In this document: piece by piece, positions 1-11,410 of the stretch
How the letters are laid out: each line of letters opens with the position of its first letter
How positions within the stretch are numbered: position 1 is the first letter of the stretch
NCBI GenBank assembly: GCA_907163375.1
Contig: CAJQUW010001133.1
Location: forward strand, 124,001-188,000
Direction of reading: 5' to 3'
DNA from: Prostheceraeus crozeri
Taxonomy: Eukaryota; Platyhelminthes; Polycladida; Euryleptidae
DNA length: 64,000 nt
Program-made: the position numbers and the translations under genes
The notes under the pieces: generated by a model
The model's database searches: none
What the model was told of the DNA's origin: nothing
What the model saw: the letters and a program-made list of their open reading frames with translations, nothing else

Positions 1-2
1 TG

Positions 3-384
3 CTTGCTCAGTTAAGTGCCAAAACATCAATGTACGTTGGCCTTAAGTATTCGGCAATGTTTATATTCGATGGCGCCATCATCTATATGGCAATTCTTCT
101 GTGGTCAAGGACAATCAGGAAGCAGAAAGACAAGCTTTGCTGATGAGATCACAATCATTTACAAGGCATTGGTGGTCGCTGTCACGCAACAACCCCAATC
201 TTCTTTGAAGGCCGCATCAAGTGGTATTTCTGAGGTCTTGAAAACAATGCCAAATAGAAAAAATGCAATAAATTATCGCTCGAGTGTTGGTGGTGCCACG
301 GGAACTATTTCTTCGATGGAAGCTGAATCATCTGATTCTACTCTCTTAGTAAGTGAAACTGACGATGGTGAAGACTTGGAGTAA
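3..384 (+). CDS. Possible 3'-terminal exon of a host gene
   Basis: Two overlapping frames look coding. The frame starting at 3 gives a hydrophobic segment (YSAMFIFDGAIIYMAILLW) followed by basic residues and a stop at 141-143, as in a last transmembrane helix with a short cytoplasmic end. Another frame stays open to 384 and ends in a Ser-rich acidic tail (SETDDGEDLE). They cannot both be right unless an intron or error lies between. The window edge removes everything upstream, so the family is not recognised. The AT-rich sequence after 384 would suit a 3' UTR. Confidence 0.3.
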
Positions 385-798
385 TTTCCTGTTCCATACA
401 CCAGTTATAGAAATCTAGACACCTCTTCCGAAATTTGTTGCTTATTGCTGACTTAAAAGGTGTGACTCGTTATGTCATCTCCCTTCTTAAGTTTGTTTTA
501 AACTCTCATTGAATTTCATCACGTTTACTGCTTCAATATTTGTAATTTTAAAATAATTTGCACTTAGAAGAATAATTGCAATGTAGTAATTCATCATCGT
601 CTGAGCAATCAGCAGTGAGAACTTCTTGGAGTCGTTTATTTTTCCATACACCAGCTATAAAAATTCAGACCACTTTCCCGAAATATGTTGCTTGCTGCTA
701 GCTTAAATGATGTGGCTAGTTTTGTTATGGCATATCCCTTGTTACGTTTGTTTTTTGAATTTCATCAGGTTTACAATTTCAATATTTGTAATCAATTG
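374..798. repeat. Imperfect duplication (374-550 and 625-798)
   Basis: The stretch that begins CTTGGAGT and contains CCATACACCAG, CCGAAAT and TGTTGCTT occurs twice about 250 bp apart, with many substitutions and small indels. It looks like an old local duplication of the 3' flank of the preceding possible exon. Confidence 0.7.
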
Positions 799-970
799 TT
801 TTCTACTGTTGTTCAACGTGATGCCCTTTGTTTCTATGTTTCAATACATTATTAATCAAGGATCTTGTTTTCTGTCTGCATAATTCGATCATAGCTCAAC
901 ATGGTATGGGAAGCCATCAAATTATAAAATATCGATATGTCATACGAACGTACGTTTGAGGCATTATATA

Positions 971-1081
971 GAACGTTCTTTCTCAAACTTCATGCGAACG
1001 TTCGTCGCAAGTTATTTTCAGTACGAATCTAGATAACATTCGAACGTTCGGATGAGGTACGTATGAGGAATTCGAACGTTC
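971..1081. repeat. Cluster of GAACGTTC palindromes
   Basis: GAACGTTC occurs exactly at 971-978, 996-1003, 1042-1049 and 1074-1081, with a near copy at 945-952, mostly inside the larger palindrome CGAACGTTCG. The pattern GAAnnTTC also matches the core spacing of heat-shock elements. No promoter or gene start is visible beside it, so regulatory function is unproven. Confidence 0.55.
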
Positions 1082-3261
1082 GTCACAAACTTCATCAACA
1101 CGTTTTCCTCACGTTCAGATTCTGGGCGGGCTAGAACTTAATATGTTTACATACAGTACATGTGTTGATGCGCAATGTAGTATAATTTGTACGGTCTACA
1201 GCGAACGCTAAAATCATAAGACATTGGTGGCTAGGCTATTGACTTCCTTGACACACGCAAAATATTCTCCCTAAAAATTCTGTTAATGGATTTAAAGACT
1301 AGTACAAAACGACTAAGCCATGACAAAATATGTCTTCGAGTTGTAACAATTTTCAAAGTATTTTATGGCGGGATAAATGATTGATAACATGGGCATTTCC
1401 TCTGTGGGCGCGAGTTATACGATTTAAGAAGCATATGCGCGTTTGCTATTGTGATTTATGAATTCGTCGCATGTGTGAATATGAAAACATGCATGTACGT
1501 GCATCCTTGCTATATGCTATAGAATATGCAGCTTAAATTTCATTTAATTAATTGGTGGCCAGCTTATGAGTACTCACATGGCTTTATTCTGAACAAGAAG
1601 ACATTTTGAGTGAATCTTGATAATGCAAAATGTGATAATTGATCGTCCAATCATAATTTGCGAATATATCCAAACCAAAGTGTTTAAATATATCAAGTGT
1701 GTAAACTCTTACATGCATGGAACATATGGAAACTCTATAATGTATTTTTTGTGACGACAAATCCGCCATCTTTTTTCGCCAAGAAAATTTTCAGATATTT
1801 ATATTCATCAACTTCAAGAAGTCGCTGTGGCTAAAATATTTGGTGACAACTTCATTATTTTAGTGATTCCTACATAAAATTTACTGTTTTATTCATTTTT
1901 CACATCGATTTTGATGTTGAACGTGTCATTTCTGAATAATATGGCTTTATAGATGAAACACTGGAGAAATTGTGTCATTTGGCTCTCAGATATTGTTTAT
2001 CTACATATTGAAGATGCATCTAATACAAATATTTCCTGGAATGAGAAGAAATCAATATTTGCTCGCTATTTTAGTAACATTTTTGTGCTTTAGATGGTTC
2101 TTTAATGTTTCATCTGCCAGTGAAGATCAACTCCGTGTGGTTGACGCACGTGACTCTTGCGCTTGTCCTAAGACAGACCGTCATGCTCTTATTTTACTGA
2201 TATCTGTGTTCATACATTGAGTGCACCAGTTGCCGGTAATTCCACCATCTTCATGATAATTGAGCGAGATGTTCCCACACAAATCACTCTACGTTTTCAC
2301 TGATGTGACGTCATGCCTAGTCGCTGTCTGATTGCTTTATTAACTAAGGAAGCAGACAGACAGTCGCTACTGTGACTGTTCACAAGGCGCACGATGTTAT
2401 AAATTTTGCTGTTCAGTGAATCATTATGATCTGTGCGTGAAATGGCGTCTGGTAAGTTGATGTTAATGATATTTAATTGAATCAACTCAAAGTTTAATCT
2501 CTAGGAGTAGACATATTCAAAATGTTAAAGCGGGCATTGATTCCTTTGATTAGTTATTCGGATGAAGCTTTTTGACATACGGTAAACAAGGGCGAATCAC
2601 ACATTGTTGGTAAGAAATCTGTTTATTTGCTCAATGAGAGCCACTATGACATGATGACTTATGTCAGTGGTAGGCAGCCAATTTGTGGTAGTGATGACTT
2701 ACAGATCTAGTTGATTACATCACAATCGGTTGCACTGTGTCGGCCGTTAGATGAATCGAATATCTAAAAACTTGTATTGTGATGAGTCTGACACATTTGT
2801 TGCAATATTTTTTACTTAAGCCTTTAACAGAAGCTTAATAATCAAATTTTGATCAATTTAGAAAAGCTGCTTCTTCAACCGAAATTTATATTTATCATGA
2901 TTTGAAAATGTCCAAAATAACTACGCTACGTTTATTTTATGATATTAGCTACATAAAAACAATGATTTTTATGGGTGTGCGCTGTATTCACCTGCTCACA
3001 CCGAAAATTTTCGAAGTCATGCTGAAGCAATTATTAGTAGGCCTATAAGTGAAATATAATTTCTTAAAATAAAGACAGCTTACATATTCGCAAGAAGAGC
3101 AACAGCGGGGTATTCACAGCGAAATAAAAAAAATTCTGAGAGATTTTGCTGCCAAAAATAATTTGTCATGAGCTTGAATGCCCACTAAATTTCCGTCATG
3201 AAAAAATGCTACTCATGTCTATTACTTTCTTGGAGTATTGAAATTGAAATATTGCTTTAGG
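1082..3261. other. Intergenic or intronic host DNA, no gene recognised
   Basis: AT-rich sequence with only short open frames that have no recognisable domain. No repeat with clear ends was seen. Confidence 0.5.
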
Positions 3262-4245
3262 AATTCAACGTAGCAAAGTGCGTCAAGGTAACAAAGTTAC
3301 AAAAAAACAAGCTAATGATTAGTTACTTTTCAATAGGTACAAAGTATGATTTAAAAGAAAATTTTTATATCCTAAAATGTCTAAAAATTTTAAAAATACT
3401 TACTAGAAGGACAAACAACGCTTCTCCTCTCCTCATGTGTAATGAATTGGCGAGTAAGTCGTTCTGTTCAAAATTATGTTTATCACTTATATATTGAAAA
3501 GATCCTATTTAACAGTCTGCCCATTCAGATGATAAGAGGACAGGTCTGTTTCCAATCAAAATACCAGATCTAGCTAACAACACAGCGGGATTACGCTATC
3601 TAAAATCTACCAAGTGTGTAAGAGAATTAATATTAGTTCCTCAAGCTAAAACGTGAAATAGAATTGTACAAAATATGCATACAAATTATTTGACTATTTT
3701 TAATGAGGTCATCAACCAGGAACTTGGTCAGGACGATCGCGTTTCGACCGCTTAATCCTGGACGCTCAAACCCGACCAAGCGCGGTCCTGTACATTTAAG
3801 ATGCACAGCCTCAAAAATTAAATTTATAATAGAGAAAGACTAGCATCTATCAAAAAAAAATAGAGTCACTATTGACTGAAATGTACCTCAGGCATTTGAA
3901 AGAAGGACAGAGTCCAGCCAGTAGAGGTCAAGAGGCGGGGACATAATCCACCTTCAACTCAAGACGTGCTGCAAAAACAATTCAACGTAGCAAAGTGCGT
4001 CAAGGTAACAAAGTTACCAAAAAACAAGCTAATGATTAGTTACTTTTCAATAGGTACAAAGTATGATTTAAAAGAAAATTTTTATATCCTAAAATGTCTA
4101 AAAATTTTAAAAATACTTACTAGAAGGACAAACAACGCTTCTCCTCTCCTCATGTGTAATGAATTGGCGAGTAAGTCGTTCTGTTCAAAATTATGTTTAT
4201 CACTTATATATTGAAAAGATCCTATTTAACAGTCTGCCCATTCAG
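3262..4245. repeat. 267-bp near-identical direct repeat with 450-bp spacer
   Basis: Copies at 3262-3528 and 3979-4245 run from AATTCAACGTAG to GCCCATTCAG and differ at only about one position. The spacer (3529-3978) is unrelated. The arms lack TG...CA ends, a primer-binding site or a polypurine tract, so an LTR reading is not supported; a recent segmental duplication, or two deposits of a short repeat, fits better. Confidence 0.85.
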
Positions 4246-4916
4246 TTACTTTTGATCATCCCTATATATGTGCATTTTTGTCAACATCGTGAAGCAGTAT
4301 GGGGCAATCAGTATTCAGTACTCTATACTGCACTTTGAAATGCTTAATACCGATGTCAAATGAACATGTCCGGTGGAATTAATTGATAATTATTCGCAAC
4401 GTCTAAACAAAAACTTGAATGAACAGCACTCGAAATTGAATGAACAGCACAAGTGATCGAACCAAAAGTGAAGCGTTTTGTGGCTTATTCTATATAGCTT
4501 TATAATACAAATTTCGGTTGAAGGCCTTTTGTGAATTGATGCAGCCTATAATGTTCCAACCGATGAAATCAAATTTGCGTCACAAATGCTTTCATCTGCA
4601 TCTGAATGTTTCGTGTTGCTTTCCTTTTTCTGTTGTGAATATAATTTTACTTTTCAGTGATTTGCCGAAAGCCGAGGAACTATTGTATTAATTGCTCAAT
4701 ATACTCGAATGCAATTAATACAAAGTATCTGCAGCTTAAGGCTGGAGCGTCATTCATCATTTTTCATGGTTTTTATCACTAACAAAACAGTCATTTACGT
4801 GATACATCAATAATTTAGTGACAACATTTCAGAATTTGACTATTTCTTCATAAGTTGTTATCTCATCACGGATCATCATATACTGCTATTGATCATAGAA
4901 GGAAATGCAAGGGAAC
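4246..4916. other. Host DNA, no gene recognised
   Basis: AT-rich sequence with no sustained reading frame and no repeat ends visible. Confidence 0.5.
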
Positions 4917-4924
4917 ACTCTGAT

Positions 4925-5998
4925 CAGTGGCGTCTTATGCGTTCCTGCGAGGCCTTCGGCGCATCCTAAATAATAATTTACCAACATTTATAAAAATGAA
5001 AAGTGTCATCATTCATTATATTTCATTTAAATTCGATAACTTCTTGTGGTTGCTGACCGTCTCGAAATCAGACGCTCAACCTTAGGGTGAACAGTTTTTC
5101 TGCGCGTGCACGAATCACAGCTGTTTTCTTCTAACGATTAGACACACATGCCAGTTGTGTGTTCAGACAGAGCGAAAGAGAGTTGTGTGCGTGTGAGGCA
5201 GCAAGCGCACGCGCCGCACCAATATTGGCTTTCCCGATAGACATAATGCTTTGCCTTCTCCAATTTTTACAATGTAATTCTCCGCTATTCTTGATCGAGG
5301 CTCGGTACCTAAATATAGAGAGGGAAGCGCAACCCAATTGTTCCTGTCCTTCGTTTCTCGTCGGAGAGGCCATTACGTCAACAATATCAGCTGACTGACG
5401 TTCAGATAAGACTGTGATCAGATGATGAGCGTTCGCCAATGAGTGCAGAGTAATGCATCTGACTCGAACAGCGAGATTCCGTAGAATTCCATAATCTGTT
5501 TTTGCAGTGATTGCTGTGAAGCTATGATTAGTACTGTTGATGAGCTGATAATCACGCCTTTCGTCCGAAGGGAATATACTGAAAAGATGATAGCCGTCAA
5601 GAAAGGTTGGCCAACACCTGATTTAAAAATTGAAAGTACTCACGGAGAAAGAAATAAGAAATACACAAGACATTCTAATGCATCAAAGTTCAAACTCATG
5701 AGTGGCTGACCAGCCGTGAGAAACGCAAGAAACTGTTTCCCTTCCTCCTTTTTTCTCGAGAAAATGTGGTCTGGACAGAGGGATATAGTAATCTCAGCTC
5801 CTTGAGTCAGGCGGCTAGGCGAAATGAGCAATCAACTTCTCATGCGAACATTCACTTGGCCTTAAAAACTGTTGGGGAAATTGTTATCAAAAATTCATCT
5901 ATATGAAAATTAATTTTATAACATATAAACGTCTGGTATAGAAATAGCATTCCAATGCCGAGAGAAGGCCTGTGGCCTGGGAGCACGCGACGCCACTG
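4925..5998. mobile_element. Non-autonomous hAT-type transposon (MITE), complete
   Basis: The element begins CAGTGGCGTC and ends GACGCCACTG, an inverted terminal pair, and is flanked by perfect 8-bp direct repeats ACTCTGAT at 4917-4924 and 5999-6006. Eight-base duplications and CAGTGGCG-type ends are typical of the hAT superfamily. At 1,074 bp it has no transposase motif; the open frames inside it (around 5131-5440) show no domain. The perfect duplication suggests a fairly recent insertion. Confidence 0.88.
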
Positions 5999-6006
5999 AC
6001 TCTGAT

Positions 6007-6923
6007 GTAAGAAGAAAGTGAGATGTTAGGATGTCAATAAAAAAATTATTAAATTTCACATAGGATGCTTTCATAATCAGATGAAAAAATTAGAACTAAA
6101 ATAGTATATAATGTAGGTAAGGTCCATCATGTTTCCAACATACATTCATGAATGAAAATCTAAAACTGATCAATGAATGTATGTGCAGCTGGTTATCAAT
6201 AAGAAAATGGAGTATTTCTAGATTCGATACAAAGATTTTCAGATGTTCAGTGGGCAAAAGTTTGTAAACACGTTCATACACAGTACATGAATGCAATCAT
6301 AAGTCCCCCCTCAAATCGTATAGAGTGGTTTGTAGTCGTCTAATAAGTACCTTAATAATCAATTAATTTCTATGCCAAATCGAATCTAGCATTTTAACCA
6401 TAGAAATGGATCTTCATCTCATGTTTTTGTCTACGGATAACTATGTAATTTTTTACTACTTCATAGTTTTGACATCGCCATTCAGTCCCTTCCATTCAAT
6501 ATTTCAATACTATTCTGCTGTCAATTGCGATATCAAATAAAACTGCTTATAAGCGCTGGCGAAAAAGTAATATCATAGCCGTCGCCACAAATCAGCCATT
6601 GATTCCATACTTCCCTTATATACTTACTTTGTGTGCGCATTTCGCATTGGATTAGCATCATCTGGCCTTGAAGCAACCGCTGCTAATTAGCGACCACCAA
6701 CTTGACCCCAACCACATAATTATATGAATCCGAATTCTCCATCGTAGTTCGGTTTGAACAAAGAGCTTGTTTGATGTTGGGGCATGACTTTCGCTGAGCA
6801 TGTGTTGTTACACAAGCGCGCATCAGTTACGCATAGTTGAATATTTGTGTAATTAAATTACGAATTTCGTATATTAAATTTTTAGTATGATTGAATTCTT
6901 GTTATTTTTTATATATGTATAGG
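6007..6923. other. Host DNA, no gene recognised
   Basis: AT-rich, with no sustained reading frame and no clear repeat ends. Confidence 0.5.
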
Positions 6924-7002
6924 TGAGGGTACGCGGAATAATGAAAAATGTTGTGATTTTCTATTTTGGGGGTACGCAACATGAAAAGGTTGGGAACCCC
7001 TG
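6924..7002. mobile_element. Terminal fragment of a hAT-like element
   Basis: The stretch GGGTACGC...GGGGGTACGCAAC followed by AGGTTGGGAACCCCTG has the shape of a widespread hAT end (CAGGGGTTCCCAACC on the other strand). No partner inverted terminus was found nearby, so this is a single end of a truncated copy. Confidence 0.55.
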
Positions 7003-8263
7003 CACTAATCGAAAGATTTGGTGAAGGGGGTTAATAAAATGATGATTATCAATCGCTCTGAGATAATATCATTGTAGAAGATGAGGTCAAAGGTAAAATA
7101 ATTCAAACTTTTAGTTCAGCTCAAATATCACTAAAATCGCACATTTTAGTATTTAGTTTCTGCAGTTGAAGAAACAACCCAATTCGGTGACTTTTATCGA
7201 GACACTGAGGATAAAAGCAATATGATTCTGACAAATTTTAATGATGTTTTATCAGATATAGAACTAAAAAGCACAAAACTGATAAAAAGTCATATATGAA
7301 ACTTGGATTTCAAATTTCAAACATGTACACATGGTAAGCAGATAATTTTAAATTCAAAGATATTGCATCTGCTAATATCTCTGTATTGATAGGAAAAATG
7401 CTTTATGTAATCTCAACTAGTTTAATCAAGAATTGATAACGCAATATATATTAGGAGTGAATATATAGCGAAATGAGCCAGAACATTCAAATTTTAAAAT
7501 ATCTCTCACGTCAAAGGCATTGTGCCAAATTCCTTCTGTCAGAAGTTGCATAATACGTAGAAAGTAAGCTACTAAAAATCTGGTAGTCATAGTTTGGTTG
7601 GTTTAAGAGACATTCAAAAAATTCGACAGGAGGGGGCGAAAAATGCTTCCCCAATGGGGCGAGGGTTAATATAACGCAATACATATTGGGGATTTAATTA
7701 ATTCTGAGTTGCTGCTCTTCCTAATATGCTTATTCTATGACAAGAAGGCTTCGGCAAACTCAAACACGTATTGTGCTACACTTGATAATAGGTAGATCTA
7801 GCCATTTGGTGCTATCAGTATGCTTCTTAACTTTGAAATTACTTGGGTGGCCTTAAATCTTACAAGAGATTGTAATAGCAAAATACTTCAAACACTACTA
7901 GTATTAGATTAATAAGTAATGTCATCAGCTTTATATATGTAGTTGATCCACACGCCATGAATGAACTGATTGTCATGTCTCACAAAATGTTGGGTGCATT
8001 CAATCATTTGGATACACTTGCTGCAATTTTTTTCCACAATATGCACCTAAGATGGTAGCAGACATCATGCACTTTGTATGCACTTTCATAAATCTCTATA
8101 TGAGTTGTATTCACTGTCTGAACTGTCTGAACTATCCTAATGCAATTAAACATTCTCCTAGCATTGTCTTAGACGTTTTCATGCGGCAACTGATCAAAAC
8201 AGATTGCCTATCAAAGTCATCCAATTCCCAATAGACTCAAGTCATAAAATATTTAGTAATTAT
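7003..8263. other. Host DNA, no gene recognised
   Basis: AT-rich sequence with short open frames only. The 60-codon frame at 8052-8234 has no recognisable domain. Confidence 0.5.
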
Positions 8264-8293
8264 CATAGAGTAAGCATGTTAGGTAGAGTGGTA
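8264..8293. mobile_element. Left end of a split non-autonomous DNA transposon
   Basis: CATAGAGTAAGC...AGGTAGAGTGG is the inverted partner of the end at 48744-48773 (ACTCTACC...TACTCAATG). The rest of this element lies beyond the outer Polinton at 48140-48773. A second, uninterrupted copy sits at 56608-57470. Its last six bases, GTGGTA, are the left target duplication of the Polinton. Confidence 0.75.
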
Positions 8294-8830
8294 AGTAATG
8301 GGCAAAAGACCGTTCCAGGACACCATAAAATTCAAAAAAATAGTATTTTTAAAAACGACATAAATTCATGAATTTGAACCCTTTTTCAGGTTTTTAAGAC
8401 CTAAATTCATGAATTTAGTCTATTCAAAAAGTACCATTTTTTCAAAAAATGGTATTTTTAAAAACGACATAAATTCATGAATTTGAACCCTTTTTCAGGT
8501 TATGAAAACCTAAATTCATAAATTTGGGCGTTTTTAAAAATACCCAATTTTTCAAATTTTTCAAAATCTCAAAATTTGAGAATTACAATTTTACACCCGC
8601 CCTTAAAATCATGACCGTTCCAGGACACCGAAAAAATCATAAAAGTTAAGAAACTCAAATTTGTGATTATGACATTTTACCTTGAAAATCATGACCGTTC
8701 CAGGACACCGAAAATCATAAAAGTTGAGAATTTCAAATTCATGAATTTTATCCATCTTTCAGGTTTTTAAAATATCAGATAACTAAAATGATGTGTCTAA
8801 AAATGTTTCTTTAAAAATGGAAGATGAGAA
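8294..8830 (+). repeat. Outer Polinton left terminal inverted repeat
   Basis: Matches 47600-48139 in inverted orientation. It contains internal short repeats (CATAAATTCATGAATTT units and mirror-like AAAAATGGTA words) and three copies of GACCGTTCCAGGACACC. It ends in the start of gene 1. Confidence 0.92.
8308..8709 (+). promoter_or_regulatory. Iterated 17-mer GACCGTTCCAGGACACC in terminal repeats
   Basis: Exact copies lie at 8308-8324, 8613-8629 and 8693-8709 on plus. The inner Polinton has it at 27405-27421 and 27482-27498. Inverted copies lie at 43039-43055, 43116-43132, 47724-47740, 47804-47820 and 48109-48125: ten in all, every one inside a terminal repeat. The first begins 14 bases from the outer terminus. 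A binding site for integrase, terminal protein or a transcription factor is an inference. Confidence 0.8.
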
Positions 8831-8935
8831 AACAAAAGAACCATTAGCCCCTTTATATCCGATATTGGAACAAATGGATAAAGCAAAACACAAATATAGA
8901 ACGGCGTTCTCTTCTTTTCATTCTTCTTTACTTTC
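8817..8935 (+). pseudogene. Partial copy of gene 1 start next to the left terminal repeat
   Basis: A Met codon in the same context as gene 1 (TTTCTTTAAAAATGGAAGA) opens a short frame with similarity to the gene 1 N-terminus (YP...MDKAKHKYRT versus MNKEKHKDRVRY). The full gene 1 of this element lies further in at 10594. The piece therefore looks like terminal-repeat-borne gene 1 sequence left behind when 8936-10590 was added. Confidence 0.5.
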
Positions 8936-9288
8936 ATAAATTACTTACATTCACTTTAAAAGTATAGTCTGAAAATACACTTGCAAAGTGAGAACGTTGT
9001 TCTCAACTTTAAATTCTTCAGCAGAACAAGGTTGAAATAAATTACTTACATTCACTTTAAAAGTATAGTCTGAAAATACACTTGCAAAGTGAGAACTTTG
9101 TTCTCAACTTTAAATTCTTCAGCAGAACAAGGTTGAAATAAATTACTTACATTCACTTTAAAAGTATAGTATAAAAATACACTTGCAAAGTGAGAACGTT
9201 GTTCTCAACTTTAAATTCTTCAGCAGAACAAGGTTGAAATAAATTACTTACATTCACTTTAAAAGTATAGTCTGAAAATACACTAACG
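8936..9288. repeat. 101-bp minisatellite, about 3.5 copies
   Basis: The unit starts AAATTACTTACATTCAC and contains GAACGTTGTTCTC and CAGCAGAACAAGG. It repeats at about 8938, 9039, 9140 and 9241 with only a few differences. It is specific to the outer Polinton. Confidence 0.9.
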
Positions 9289-9324
9289 ACGTTCTCTGAA
9301 GTCTGAAAATACAGTTACAAAACT

Positions 9325-9984
9325 TCATAAATTTAACTCGTCTATTTCTTGAGTTACACCAGTTCTTTTTCCCCAAATTTCATCAGAAGATTTCAACAGT
9401 CTTTTTTCTTTTTCATTTGTGAGAAAGTCCTCAATTTGGTTCAAGTGCTTTTTAACAAAATGAATACTCAATGTTGAAGTATTGAGTTTCGGGAATTCGA
9501 GAGATAGTCTATACAACTTGATTAAGAAACTAACATACGTTCTAGAAAAATAGATTTGGTGTTCATCATTCAAACATTTAATGAACTTTACAAATGAACA
9601 CTTGATTAATGTTTTCAACTTACACAATACCTTACCTTGATTAATATATGAAATTAACAATCTTTGGTTACCTCTCTTTTCTGTCAAAATTAGTTTTTTC
9701 AACGAATCTATACAGGTAGGAATAGAAAAATAGTCCACTTTCTCCGGATAAAATTCCTCCAACTCTGTATCCACAAATGAATTTGAAATAAGGTCTTTCA
9801 CTTCCTTTTCTTTGTTTTTGTCAACAGTTGCTTTCTTCTTTTTCAAATTTTCTTCAATGAAGTTTACAGCCAAATCTTTAAACAGTGCTTGCTGGTCAGG
9901 AACTATTAGAGGTAAAATTGAATCGCAGAAGATTACAAATGCTCGTTCTAGAGGTGTTGATGACATATTCCAGGATGAAGACAT
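9325..9984 (-). CDS. Outer-Polinton cargo protein, 219 aa, unrecognised
   Basis: A single open frame encoding a mainly alpha-helical, Lys-rich soluble-looking protein with no signal peptide or membrane segment. There is a Lys-rich stretch around residues 48-65 and a C-terminal helical half (ISYINQGKVL ... FLIKLYRLSLEFPKL). I do not recognise the family. It lies between the left terminal repeat and gene 1, faces outward, and has no counterpart in the inner Polinton, which goes straight from terminal repeat into gene 1. That position, with the adjacent minisatellite, is typical of variable cargo. Host-derived or anti-host roles are speculation. Confidence 0.6.
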   Translation of the reverse strand: MSSSWNMSSTPLERAFVIFCDSILPLIVPDQQALFKDLAVNFIEENLKKKKATVDKNKEKEVKDLISNSFVDTELEEFYPEKVDYFSIPTCIDSLKKLILTEKRGNQRLLISYINQGKVLCKLKTLIKCSFVKFIKCLNDEHQIYFSRTYVSFLIKLYRLSLEFPKLNTSTLSIHFVKKHLNQIEDFLTNEKEKRLLKSSDEIWGKRTGVTQEIDELNL

Positions 9985-10593
9985 GAAGTGATTGCAGACA
10001 AAGTCAGTCTCGTAGAACGCTCACAGAATGAATGCACGCAGTAAGAATGAAATTGTAATACGTGGAATAATGGCAGCAGCTCTTTCTGAGAGAGAGAGAG
10101 AGAATCTTTATGACCTTCGCCCCCAGCGAAGCGTCTAAAGTATACCCGCATTTATGGCGCTATTGTCTGCCACAAGCCGCAGCTGCTACCACTTCAATGT
10201 TCAACGTCAAAGCAAGTCAACCGAAACAAACTAAGATTAGCGACTTCTTCTGCAAAAACTAATTAAAATGTGCATTAAGATGCATGTCTTCACAAAAAAG
10301 GATATTTTTCGTGGAATGAAGAGTAGTTTTTTATCCTCATAACATGTACGATTGCATCGGTATTGGGCAGTAGAGGTATACTGGAGTATACAAAAAATTC
10401 AATTGCTTATCTACGATTCATACTGGCAAACAATTCCTTTGTTCTCTCTCCCTCTTCGTCTCATCCTCTCCCAGAGCTTTTGGTCTGACTGAGTTCTTAG
10501 AAATATACGGCAAACAAACAACTACGAAATTCTATTTAAATCGAAATTCAGAAGATTGTATTCAAAATATATATTCAAAATATTTCTTTAAAA
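9985..10593. other. Non-coding stretch between cargo frame and gene 1
   Basis: Contains a GA microsatellite (about 10088-10103) and otherwise unremarkable sequence. It looks more host-like and less AT-rich than the rest of the Polinton and should include the divergent promoters of the cargo frame and gene 1. Confidence 0.45.
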
Positions 10594-11289
10594 ATGGAAG
10601 AAACAAAAGTGGATGAAACCGCAAGAATATATCCTTCGTTATCATATGAACGTAGTTCTACTTTAATGGACATTGAAAAAATGAACAAAGAAAAACACAA
10701 AGATAGAGTTAGGTATATGAAAGATAAGGAATCTCAATTATTACTTAGACTAGAACATTATAAAAAATTAAGAAAGAGATGGACTAATGTTAAGAATGTA
10801 ACACAAGGAATTGGCATATTCTTAACAATAAGTTTAGGTGCTTTAACAATTGTTATATCTTCAGGTGTTTTAGTAATTCCAGTAGTTGCTACAGCTTTAA
10901 CAGGTACGGGTGTTTTTGCAACTTCACTTGTTACAATGTTAGATAAATCTTTAATAACTAAGAAACGAAAATCATTAAAAACTAAGCATTTACATATTAA
11001 AGAAGTCTATGATAAACTACATTACTACTTTCAAAGAGTATGTGATGATAATGTTATTACGTTAGATGAGATTGAAAAATTTGATCAAATAGCTAATGAA
11101 GTAAATCAAATATCATTTCATTTAAAGTCCGAAAAAGTTGATGATAAGAATAAACAGGATGGCAAAATTTCTAGTGATGGTAAAATTTCTAATGAAGAAA
11201 ATGACAAAATTTTTTTAGAAGAGCTAAAAACTTTTAGCGAAAATTTAAGCAAAACTTTATTAAACAAAACTTTATTAAACAAAACTTAA
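10594..11289 (+). CDS. Polinton gene 1, membrane protein (outer copy)
   Basis: 231 residues. A charged N-terminal half with a predicted helix (LLLRLEHYKKLRKRW) is followed by two hydrophobic segments at about residues 77-115 (FLTISLGALTIVI, VLVIPVVATALTGTGVF), then a charged, Asp/Lys-rich tail ending in short LLNKT repeats. The inner Polinton copy (27594-28334) is almost identical except for the N-terminal repeat number and tail. Family not recognised; two closely spaced helices suggest a membrane-bound or membrane-perturbing protein, possibly virion-associated. The start is set by the conserved TTTAAAAATGGAAGA context seen at every gene 1 copy. Confidence 0.7.
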   Translation: MEETKVDETARIYPSLSYERSSTLMDIEKMNKEKHKDRVRYMKDKESQLLLRLEHYKKLRKRWTNVKNVTQGIGIFLTISLGALTIVISSGVLVIPVVATALTGTGVFATSLVTMLDKSLITKKRKSLKTKHLHIKEVYDKLHYYFQRVCDDNVITLDEIEKFDQIANEVNQISFHLKSEKVDDKNKQDGKISSDGKISNEENDKIFLEELKTFSENLSKTLLNKTLLNKT

Positions 11290-11410
11290 AACGAGAAAAC
11301 TTTAAACGAAAAGATGTCAGACAACAAAGCAATAAAAAAATAATTTGTTCAGTAAAATGTTTTTGCTGTATTCCAATGTTACCACAAAATTCAAATATTA
11401 TATTTTAAAA

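Noticed and set aside
3262-4245. LTR retrotransposon remnant from the paired 267-bp repeats
   Set aside because: No TG...CA ends, primer-binding site, polypurine tract or coding motif in the 450-bp spacer.
5131-5440. Opposed open frames of about 80-100 residues
   Set aside because: They lie within the non-autonomous hAT MITE, overlap each other on both strands and show no domain.
8936-9288. CRISPR-like array
   Set aside because: The whole 101-bp unit is repeated with no variable spacers; it is a minisatellite, in animal DNA.
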